DNA from: Candidatus Dadabacteria bacterium
GTDB lineage: Bacteria > J088
Assembly (NCBI GenBank): GCA_003695505.1
Contig: RFIY01000311.1
Span: forward strand, 1-5,709
Direction of reading: 5' to 3'
DNA: 5,709 nucleotides
Notes under the pieces: model-generated
Databases searched by the model: none
Seen by the model: the letters and a program-made list of their open reading frames with translations, nothing else
What the model was told of the DNA's origin: nothing
Part shown: positions 1 to 5,252 of the stretch, piece by piece
Position numbering within the stretch: the stretch's first letter is position 1
Layout: every line of letters begins with the position of its first letter
Program-made: the position numbers and the translations under genes

Positions 1-743
1 ATGCTGGCTATCGCTGTTATCTGCCCTATATGCGGGGCTACGGCGAGACCGACCCGGACCCGAACGACGACTACTTTGCCGTGTCGCTGGCCGAGGATGC
101 GACCGGGCTTGCGGAAGCGTTTGGCAACGGCGAGCCGGTGACGTTGATCGGGCACGACTGGGGCGCGGTGGCGACCTACGCGGCGGCCGTACATGCACCT
201 GCGGCGTTCGAGCGGATTGTCGCGATGGCTGTGCCGCCAACGAGCGTGATTCGCCGCAACCTGCTGCACGATCCGGCGCAATTGCGTCGGAGCTGGTACA
301 TGTTCTTCTTTCAGGCGCCACTGCTGTCCGAATACGCACTGATGGCCAATGACTTTGCGTTGATCGAACGGTTGTGGCGCGACTGGAGTCCCGGCTGGCT
401 GTATCCCGAATGGCACATCGATTCGGTCAAGGGCACGTTTCGCACGCCAGGCACGCCGCGGCGCGCGCTGTTGTATTACCGGTGCATGATCCGTCCACCG
501 ATGCCGTCACAAAAAGAACGCTATCGGATGTCGTTCGATCTGCTCACGCGCCATGCGATCCAGGTGCCATCGCTGGTCATCGCCGGGCGCCGTGACGGAT
601 GCCTTGGGATCCGGATGTACGATGGCTGGCAGCGCGCATTTTCCGGTCCTTGCCGGTTCGAGGTGATCGAGGACGCGGGCCATTTCGTGCAGGCTGAACG
701 CCCGGATGTCGTCGCCCGACGCATTCTCGACTGGGCAGGGTAA
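1..743 (+). CDS. Alpha/beta-fold hydrolase, epoxide hydrolase/dehalogenase-like (5' partial)
   Basis: The reading frame is open to the left edge: in-frame codons 3-29 give AGYRCYLPY ahead of the first visible Met at 30, so the true start lies outside. Numbering from that Met, the nucleophile elbow is GHDWG with Asp43, the signature of alpha/beta hydrolases that form an ester through aspartate (epoxide hydrolases, haloalkane and fluoroacetate dehalogenases). The remaining triad is probably Asp189 (GRRDG) and His218 (DAGHF). The cap domain shows the SWYMFFFQ stretch (88-95) and YYR (149-151), the place where epoxide hydrolases carry a ring-opening tyrosine. The expected role is hydrolysis of an epoxide or related electrophile in the cytoplasm; the substrate cannot be read from sequence. 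The part with the HGxP oxyanion loop is missing because of the window edge, not visible decay. The stop TAA overlaps the next ATG by one base (taATG), implying an operon with translational coupling. Confidence 0.88.
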   Translation, partial: AGYRCYLPYMRGYGETDPDPNDDYFAVSLAEDATGLAEAFGNGEPVTLIGHDWGAVATYAAAVHAPAAFERIVAMAVPPTSVIRRNLLHDPAQLRRSWYMFFFQAPLLSEYALMANDFALIERLWRDWSPGWLYPEWHIDSVKGTFRTPGTPRRALLYYRCMIRPPMPSQKERYRMSFDLLTRHAIQVPSLVIAGRRDGCLGIRMYDGWQRAFSGPCRFEVIEDAGHFVQAERPDVVARRILDWAG

Positions 744-1582
744 TGAGCCGAAAACCGCCGGTTTTTCCAGAGGCAGCCGCGGTTGCACCTGGCTGGATCG
801 ACACGCACGCGCATCTGACCGCGGGACGTTTCGATGAGGATCGGGACGAGGTGATTGCCCGTGCGTGGGAGTGGAACGTGCGCGGCGTGCTCGCGATCGG
901 CTCTGGTTATGGTGTGGACGGCAATGATGCGGCCGTGGCGCTGGCCGGATCTGAGCCGCGCATTCTGGCGTCCGTTGGCGTTCACCCCCAGGAGGCCCGC
1001 CAGTGGGACGATACCTTGCCGGACCGCATCCGCCGATGGACGGGCGACCAGAATGTGGTCGCGATCGGCGAGTGCGGCCTCGATTATGCGCGTGACTACG
1101 CCGATTTCGCGGCGACGCAGCGCGATGTATTTGCCGCACAGTGCGCACTCGCCGTCGAGCTCGACCTGCCAGTCATCGTCCATACCCGGGACGCAGAAGC
1201 GGATACACTGGCGATTTTGCGGGAGTACGGCATCGGCAGTCGTGTTCCGGGGCTGATCCATTTCTTTACGGGGTCCCTCGAAAGTGCGCGCCGCTGGCTC
1301 GATCTTGGGTTATATCTGGGTATACCCGGCGTCGTGACGCTGCCAAATGCGCCAGATCTGGTCGCCGCCGTGCCGCATCTGCCCCTCGAGCGGCTGGTGA
1401 TTGAGACAGACAGTCCGTTTGCGGCGCCGGTCCCGCGCCGCGGGCGGCGCAATGAGCCGGCCTGGGTTGTCTGGACCGGACTTCGTGTTGCCGAGCTGAT
1501 GGGGGTGCCGCCCGAGACGGTTGCGCAGGCCACGACCGCCAATGCACGGAACCTGTTCGATCGAAACGGAGGTTGGGCGTGA
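743..1582 (+). CDS. TatD-family metal-dependent hydrolase / DNase
   Basis: A 279-residue protein with the full set of TatD (amidohydrolase-superfamily TIM barrel) motifs: DTHAH (metal ligands His22, His24), GVHP (79-82), GECGLDY (Glu110), PVIVHTRD (His147), LIHFFTG (His173), ETDSP (Asp223) and the RRNEPA segment. Known members are Mg/Mn-dependent 3'-5' exonucleases on DNA or RNA and have been linked to repair of oxidised DNA; this paralogue could be TatD, YcfH or YjjV type, so no symbol is given. The N terminus is about 15 residues longer than usual before the first motif, and there is no later ATG, GTG or TTG before it, so the ATG at 743 is the only sensible start. That ATG overlaps the hydrolase stop by one base, and no strong ribosome-binding site is needed if translation is coupled. 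Lysine occurs only once (Lys4). Its TGA overlaps the GTG of the next gene. Confidence 0.93.
   Translation: MSRKPPVFPEAAAVAPGWIDTHAHLTAGRFDEDRDEVIARAWEWNVRGVLAIGSGYGVDGNDAAVALAGSEPRILASVGVHPQEARQWDDTLPDRIRRWTGDQNVVAIGECGLDYARDYADFAATQRDVFAAQCALAVELDLPVIVHTRDAEADTLAILREYGIGSRVPGLIHFFTGSLESARRWLDLGLYLGIPGVVTLPNAPDLVAAVPHLPLERLVIETDSPFAAPVPRRGRRNEPAWVVWTGLRVAELMGVPPETVAQATTANARNLFDRNGGWA
1568..1572 (+). promoter_or_regulatory. Shine-Dalgarno for the EVE gene, deciding its GTG start
   Basis: GGAGG lies 6 nt before GTG 1579, an ideal spacing. It directly abuts the in-frame TTG at 1573, which would be too close. This favours GTG 1579, giving the usual family start MNYWLLKSEP. Confidence 0.8.
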
Positions 1583-2064
1583 ACTACTGGCTGCTCAAGA
1601 GCGAACCGGACGTGTTTTCGATCGACGACCTTGCCGACGTCGAACGGGAGCCCTGGGACGGCGTGCGCAATTACCAGGCGCGCAACTTCATGCGCGATCA
1701 GATGCAGGTCGGCGATCTGGCACTGTTCTATCATTCGAACACAAGGCCGCCCGGAGTCGTCGGCGTGGCAAGAATCGCGACGCCTGCCCATCCGGACGAG
1801 ACGCAGTTCGATCCGCAGTCGCGGTATTACGATCCCAAAAGCTCGCCTGACAATCCGCGCTGGTGGTGTCCGGATGTTTCATTTGTTCTGAAATTTCCGG
1901 ATGTTGTCTCGCTACAGACGTTGCGGGACGATCCGGGCTGCGCAGGGATGCTCGTGACAAGGAAAGGGCAGCGGCTGTCGGTGCAGCCGGTGGAGCCGGA
2001 ACACTTTCGACGCGTTCTGGAGCTGGCCGGGGTAGATCCGGCGGACGTCAGCGCGGCCCTTTGA
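1579..2064 (+). CDS. EVE-domain (PUA-like) protein
   Basis: A 161-residue single-domain protein with the hallmarks of stand-alone bacterial EVE proteins: NYWLLKSEP at residues 2-10, WDGVRNYQARNFM at 26-38, then GDLALFYHS (45-53) and GVVGVA (59-64). EVE is a PUA-like fold related to YTH and ASCH; characterised relatives bind modified bases in nucleic acid (human THYN1 belongs here). The exact ligand and cellular role of the stand-alone proteobacterial form are not settled. The start is set at GTG 1579 by the GGAGG six bases upstream and by the family N terminus; GTGA gives a 4-nt overlap with the TatD stop, so the two are probably co-translated. It lies in the cytoplasm, with no signal or membrane segment. 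The final 17 bp overlap the thioredoxin-fold gene on the opposite strand, and I see no obvious terminator hairpin in the overlap. A TTG start at 1573 would add two residues and is less likely. Confidence 0.92.
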   Translation: MNYWLLKSEPDVFSIDDLADVEREPWDGVRNYQARNFMRDQMQVGDLALFYHSNTRPPGVVGVARIATPAHPDETQFDPQSRYYDPKSSPDNPRWWCPDVSFVLKFPDVVSLQTLRDDPGCAGMLVTRKGQRLSVQPVEPEHFRRVLELAGVDPADVSAAL

Positions 2065-2473
2065 CGATCGCCTGAGATTCAAGCCATCGCAACAACGGCT
2101 TGCGCTCCAGACGGCCATCGTAACGGCTGCTGGCGCCGTCGGGATGGAGCACGACGAGGGTTGGCAGCGCGGACACGTTCCAGGTTTCTGCGAGGCTTTC
2201 CTCGGCAGCGCTCTGTTCGATGTTGATTTCGACGGTCGTGAACTGCCGCAATACAGTTTCTGCCGATGAATCGGCCAGGATGTTGCGCTTGACGCCCTCG
2301 CAGGCCGTACACCACGGCGCCGTAAACAACAACAGAATCGGTCGATCCTGCCCGGTCGTGGCTGTCGCGAGACCTGGTGCATCGTGAAAATCGGGAGTGA
2401 AGTGCCTGCCGGCATACACGTTGCCGGCCAGGAGGAGGCAGGTGAGCACGGTTGCGACGGTTCGCGCCTTCAT
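2048..2473 (-). CDS. Exported thioredoxin-fold protein (WCTAC active site)
   Basis: A 141-residue protein. Residues 1-21 form a Sec signal peptide: basic MKAR, a hydrophobic core, and VYA|G as the likely cut. The mature part has a thioredoxin fold with the redox motif Trp54-Cys55-Thr-Ala-Cys58 following PILLLFTAP, and the cis-proline loop ALPT (Pro104), both required for thiol-disulfide exchange. The shape resembles the C-terminal periplasmic domain of DsbD and SoxW-like proteins rather than cytoplasmic TrxA. It should act as a periplasmic thiol reductant or exchange protein; its partner is unknown. The start ATG overlaps the anti-sigma stop (ATGA), making it the third gene of the sigma operon. 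The 3' end overlaps the EVE gene by 17 bp tail to tail. There is no lipobox, so I expect a soluble periplasmic protein. Confidence 0.85.
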   Translation of the reverse strand: MKARTVATVLTCLLLAGNVYAGRHFTPDFHDAPGLATATTGQDRPILLLFTAPWCTACEGVKRNILADSSAETVLRQFTTVEINIEQSAAEESLAETWNVSALPTLVVLHPDGASSRYDGRLERKPLLRWLESQAIVKGPR

Positions 2474-2757
2474 GCCGCGCCGCCATGGTTGCCGTTGGCC
2501 GCCTGTGCCGTTTCCAGCGCCTGCTCGATCCGCTTGCGCGCGTCAGCGGGCAGCGGAGGCAGGTTGTGGGCATCGGCCTCGGGCGGCAGCTCCGCCATGG
2601 TTTCATCGATGGCACGGATCTGGCGGCCGAACAGCCTGCACGCACTGCACATCGTCAGATGAAAGCCGAGCGCCAGGCGTTCAGACAGGCGCAGCGGCCG
2701 GTCCAGGCGTTCTGACTGAAGGCGGGATGCCTCATCGCAATGGATCATCAGGCTCAT
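2470..2757 (-). CDS. Short zinc-finger anti-sigma factor (zf-HC2 type)
   Basis: A 95-residue protein with the zinc-binding anti-sigma signature His33-x3-Cys37-x2-Cys40 in FHLTMCSACR, and an upstream Cys7 in HCDEAS that normally supplies the fourth ligand. The N-terminal pattern CDEAS-L-S-LDRPL-ERL is typical of the small anti-sigmas encoded beside ECF sigma factors. There is no transmembrane segment, so it should be cytoplasmic and hold the sigma factor inactive by direct binding. The tail (about 55-95) is Ala/Pro-rich and looks flexible. Several zinc anti-sigmas of this kind, such as RsrA, respond to thiol oxidation; whether this one is redox-sensitive is inference. The start ATG overlaps the sigma stop by four bases (ATGA), which suits the near 1:1 output a sigma/anti-sigma pair needs. 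A second Met at residue 4 is a possible alternative start. Confidence 0.85.
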   Translation of the reverse strand: MSLMIHCDEASRLQSERLDRPLRLSERLALGFHLTMCSACRLFGRQIRAIDETMAELPPEADAHNLPPLPADARKRIEQALETAQAANGNHGGAA

Positions 2758-3335
2758 GCGTGGGTGACTCCGTGCCCGTGTTCTTCCAGGCAGTCGCGCA
2801 GCCGCGCCCGTGCCCGGTAGAGGATGACATACAGGTTGGTCGAAGAAATGTTCAGCGCCTTACAGATGTCGTCCGTATCCAGCTCGTCATCGTGGCGAAG
2901 GGTAAACGCGGTGGCCATGGCGTCGGGCAATAACGACACGCAATCTGCAAGCGCCTGCCTGAATTGTGCATCGTGCACGGCCTGTTCCGGGTCCTGATCC
3001 CAGCTCCCCGGGCGGCGCTGCCAGGTTCCGCGGTCATCGAAGCGGTCATTGTCCGCGGCGCGGTCGAACCAGACATCATCCGCTGCCGGTCGTTCGCGAT
3101 ACTGCCGACGAAAATAGTCGAGAATTTTGTGGCGGAGGATGCCGATCAGCCAGGTGCGTTCCTGGGATCGTCCGTCGAACGTGTCACGCGCCTTCCAGGC
3201 GGCAAGCAGGGCGTCCTGGACCAGATCTTCCGCGAGGACTCTGTCCCTGACATGCTTGAGCGCGTAGCGGTAGAGGACATCACCATGCGCGGTCAACCAG
3301 TGTCGCGGATCAATCTGAGAACCATCGGTTTGCAC
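2754..3335 (-). CDS. ECF-type RNA polymerase sigma factor (sigma-70 family)
   Basis: A 193-residue protein containing only sigma regions 2 and 4. Region 2 (about 15-78) includes AEDLVQDALLAAWKA, the core-polymerase-binding and -10-recognition helices, and ERTWLIGILRHKILDYFRR. Region 4 (about 128-184) has a helix-turn-helix, DDICKALNISSTNLYVILYR, ending RARARLRDCLE, for the -35 element. The linker (80-125) is rich in Trp and Asp, as I recall for the TIGR02943-type group; that assignment is from memory. There is no C-terminal extension, so control should come from the separate anti-sigma encoded next. The start is GTG 3335: an in-frame TAA lies only 9 bp upstream, and no ATG precedes region 2. 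The next possible start is TTG at codon 14. No clear Shine-Dalgarno is seen. It is first in a three-gene operon, and autoregulation, common in ECF systems, is likely but not shown. Confidence 0.93.
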   Translation of the reverse strand: MQTDGSQIDPRHWLTAHGDVLYRYALKHVRDRVLAEDLVQDALLAAWKARDTFDGRSQERTWLIGILRHKILDYFRRQYRERPAADDVWFDRAADNDRFDDRGTWQRRPGSWDQDPEQAVHDAQFRQALADCVSLLPDAMATAFTLRHDDELDTDDICKALNISSTNLYVILYRARARLRDCLEEHGHGVTHA

Positions 3336-3357
3336 AGTCGGTTAAACTCTTATGCAG

Positions 3358-3365
3358 GTTCGAAC
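3358..3365. repeat. 8-bp perfect palindrome GTTCGAAC in the divergent promoter region
   Basis: GTTCGAAC is self-complementary and places a GAAC box on each strand, one facing each divergent gene. It could be an operator half-site or overlapping -35 elements. An 8-bp palindrome also occurs by chance often enough that position is the main reason to list it. Confidence 0.4.
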
Positions 3366-3494
3366 ATGATGATGAACAGGATGCGTGTGTGTCGATCGTG
3401 GACACCATCAGATTACAACAATCCGCGAACTTGCTTCGCCTGTGCGTACTGTTTCTGGTTGCATCCGGTTGTCGCGCGACCGGCCCGTCCGTGA
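3366..3494 (+). other. Possible 42-codon leader ORF overlapping the protease start
   Basis: A reading frame begins with three consecutive ATG codons (3366-3374), has a fourth ATG at 3381, and ends at TGA 3492-3494, in a different frame from the lipoprotein gene it overlaps. An AGG at 3356-3358 lies 7 nt upstream, a passable ribosome-binding site. Its product begins MMMNRMRVC, then turns Cys/Trp/Pro-rich with no recognisable domain. It may be a regulatory leader, the remnant of the true start of the protease after a small indel in the GT run at 3385-3392, or simply an out-of-frame shadow. Confidence 0.2.
3376..3380 (+). promoter_or_regulatory. Probable Shine-Dalgarno for the lipoprotein protease GTG
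   Basis: ACAGG ends 8 nt before GTG 3389. It is only a moderate match, but better than anything ahead of GTG 3398 or TTG 3431, so it favours GTG 3389 as the start. Confidence 0.4.
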
Positions 3495-5239
3495 GTGACG
3501 GGCAGTTGATCGTGTCACTGACGGCTGAGCCTGCCTGCTTGCAGGCCGGCGAATCAGCGGTCGTGCGTTGGGAAACCCAGGGCAAAGTCGATTGCCGTTT
3601 CATCGAGCTTGACCGCGCGGTAGCGGATGATGGTTCGATGACCGTCACGCCGGACAGGTCATCGGCGATGACGTTGCACTGCACCGGGCGCGATGGCACC
3701 GTAGATGAGCAGACGATTGACCTCCTTGTGGCTGCCGCGGATGCGGCCAGATCCCTGTCGGTGACGGCGCGATACGAGCAAATCCCGCTCGACGAGAGCG
3801 GCTTGCGATTCGATGCGACACAGCAGCTCCCGATTCGCCGTGCACGCGTCCTGCTCGTCAATGCCTGCGACGGCGCGTTGATCGACGAAGACGAGCTGGA
3901 TGAACAGGGGCAGGCGGCATTTGACTGGACCGGAACCAATCTGGTGCGCGCGCAGGTCTGGGCTGAATCGACCGATCCACCGATCGAGGTTGTGGATAAC
4001 ACGTCGGGCGGCGCCATTTATGTGCTCGAATCCCGTCCTGCCGATGTTGTCTCGGTGACCTCCGTGTCTCTGCTCGCCGATGCGGGCATCGCCGATGGCA
4101 GCTATGACGACGTGCGGGCGTCCGCCCCGTTCGCAATACTCGACACGCTGATCGATGCCGGCGATGTCCTGCTGGACGCGATAGACGTTAATCTCGACAC
4201 CCTGACCGTCAACTGGAGCGTGCGCAACAGGCCGGAGTCACCGGCCAGTGATGCGGATATCGCGGACGGCGCCATCGGGACGACGGCCTGGGACGGTACA
4301 GGGATCTATGTACTCGGACTGGCCGACGTCGATACTGATGAATTCGACCGGGACGTGATCGTTCACGAGTGGGGACACTATCTGGAGGGGACGATCGGCC
4401 GAGCGGACTCGCAGGGGGGGCCACACGGATTTGGCGAACTGCTCGATCCACGGGTTGCATTCAGCGAAGGGTGGGGTAATGCACTGTCCGCGATCATCGG
4501 GGATCCGGACACGCTGTATATGGATTCTTTTGGTGAGGCGGCGGCCAGCGTGGCCGGATTTGATGTGAATGAGAACTCGGATCGCGTCGATCCGGTCCCC
4601 GGCTGGTTTTCCGAGGCGAGCATCACCGGGATCTTGTTCGATTTGTACGACGATGATACCGATGAATCGTTCGATCAGGTCGCGCTGGGAGCAGCGCCGA
4701 TTTTCGAGACGGCCTTCGGCTATCAGCGGCAGACAAGCGCATATACCACGCTGTTTTCGTTCATTAATGGGCTGCAGTCCGCTACAGGCGCGACCGCCGC
4801 GATCGACGCGTTGCTCGCCCAGCACGACATCGAGCCGGTGCGTGACGACTGGGGGTCGACCGAGGACAACGCAGGGCTCCTCGCGCCGACCGAGGGTGGT
4901 ATCACACAGAATGTTCCGGTCTATCACACGCTGAGCGTGGGGTCGCCCGTTTCGCTGGTTCTTGCGGGTGGCCCGTTCGCCGAAGACGTGAACAAGCTCG
5001 GACAGAATCGCCTCGGCCGTTTTCTGGGAGACGGTAGCCGTCGTACGGTGACGGTGTCGTCGACATCCGATGTGGATCTGTTCGTACACCGGAACGGGCA
5101 GCTACTTGGCGCAGGGCTCGGCCTGACGGGCAGTGAAAGCGTGGATATCGACACGATTTCCGGCGTCTGGTATACGGTCAACGTGCGTGGCTATCGGACT
5201 ACGTCCGGGTCATATTCTGCAACGCTGGAATTGAAATAG
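3389..5239 (+). CDS. Lipoprotein zinc metallopeptidase candidate (HEWGH, gluzincin-like) with Ig-like and PPC-like domains
   Basis: A 616-residue protein. Residues 1-28 read as a lipoprotein signal (hydrophobic LCVLFLVASG, then Cys28). An Ig-like domain spans about 39-115, with Cys69 and Cys98 a likely disulfide, followed by a beta domain (about 120-190) of the PIRRARVLLV type. The catalytic region (about 240-500) holds His326-Glu-Trp-Gly-His330, the HExxH zinc site, and a probable third ligand Glu360 in FSEGWGN, 30 residues beyond His330, a gluzincin-like layout. An acidic DLYDDDTDESFDQ stretch may bind calcium. The last 100 residues resemble a pre-peptidase C-terminal (PPC) beta-sandwich. 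I recall similar uncharacterised HEWGH proteins in other Proteobacteria but cannot name a peptidase family, and activity is inferred. It should sit on the outer membrane or be surface-exposed. It has only three lysines. The GTG start is uncertain; TTG 3431 would give a shorter signal. It diverges from the sigma operon and lies 13 nt before another lipoprotein gene. Confidence 0.8.
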   Translation: MSIVDTIRLQQSANLLRLCVLFLVASGCRATGPSVSDGQLIVSLTAEPACLQAGESAVVRWETQGKVDCRFIELDRAVADDGSMTVTPDRSSAMTLHCTGRDGTVDEQTIDLLVAAADAARSLSVTARYEQIPLDESGLRFDATQQLPIRRARVLLVNACDGALIDEDELDEQGQAAFDWTGTNLVRAQVWAESTDPPIEVVDNTSGGAIYVLESRPADVVSVTSVSLLADAGIADGSYDDVRASAPFAILDTLIDAGDVLLDAIDVNLDTLTVNWSVRNRPESPASDADIADGAIGTTAWDGTGIYVLGLADVDTDEFDRDVIVHEWGHYLEGTIGRADSQGGPHGFGELLDPRVAFSEGWGNALSAIIGDPDTLYMDSFGEAAASVAGFDVNENSDRVDPVPGWFSEASITGILFDLYDDDTDESFDQVALGAAPIFETAFGYQRQTSAYTTLFSFINGLQSATGATAAIDALLAQHDIEPVRDDWGSTEDNAGLLAPTEGGITQNVPVYHTLSVGSPVSLVLAGGPFAEDVNKLGQNRLGRFLGDGSRRTVTVSSTSDVDLFVHRNGQLLGAGLGLTGSESVDIDTISGVWYTVNVRGYRTTSGSYSATLELK

Positions 5240-5242
5240 TCC

Positions 5243-5248
5243 AGGAGG
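5243..5248 (+). promoter_or_regulatory. Strong Shine-Dalgarno for the downstream lipoprotein gene
   Basis: AGGAGG lies 4 nt before GTG 5253. It sits just after the protease stop and fixes the start of the next gene, which has no ATG near its signal peptide. Confidence 0.8.
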
Positions 5249-5252
5249 TTCT

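Larger units (their letters stand above)
3336..3388. promoter_or_regulatory. Divergent intergenic region between the ECF operon and the lipoprotein protease gene
   Basis: These 53 bp are the only space available for promoters firing in both directions, unless those promoters reach into the coding regions. On the minus strand, GAACC (3361-3357) and CGACT (3340-3336) are separated by 16 nt, resembling ECF promoters (GGAAC-type -35, CGTC-like -10) and suggesting sigma autoregulation. The -10-like element directly abuts GTG 3335, so the transcript would be leaderless or would start just inside the gene, which weakens the call. On the plus strand, GAAC occurs at 3362-3365 and 3374-3377, but no convincing -10 follows. 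No good sigma-70 promoter was found on either strand. That a promoter lies in or near this region is fairly safe; the exact elements are tentative. Confidence 0.4.

Noticed and set aside
1-3. ATG at the very first base as a gene start
   Set aside because: It is in a different frame from the hydrolase, whose frame is open through the left edge with in-family residues (AGYRCYLPY) before the first Met.
521-1261. Long minus-strand reading frame (246 codons) under the hydrolase and TatD genes
   Set aside because: It lies antisense to two motif-complete genes, has no recognisable domain and an Arg/His/Ala-rich composition; a typical GC-rich shadow frame.
1573-1578. TTG 1573 as the EVE gene start
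   Set aside because: It touches the GGAGG ribosome-binding site; GTG 1579 has ideal spacing and gives the family-standard N terminus.
3330-3356. Possible sigma-70 promoter on the plus strand (TTGCAC, then TATGCA)
   Set aside because: Only about half of each box matches and the spacer is 15 nt; too weak to list as a feature.
3310-4017. Minus-strand 235-codon frame spanning the divergent promoter region
   Set aside because: It is Ser/Thr-rich low-complexity translation, overlaps the sigma gene start and the lipoprotein signal region, and has no domain.
4238-5089. Minus-strand reading frame of 283 codons within the protease gene
   Set aside because: It is antisense to the HEWGH coding region, with no domain or signal; the plus strand explains the conservation.
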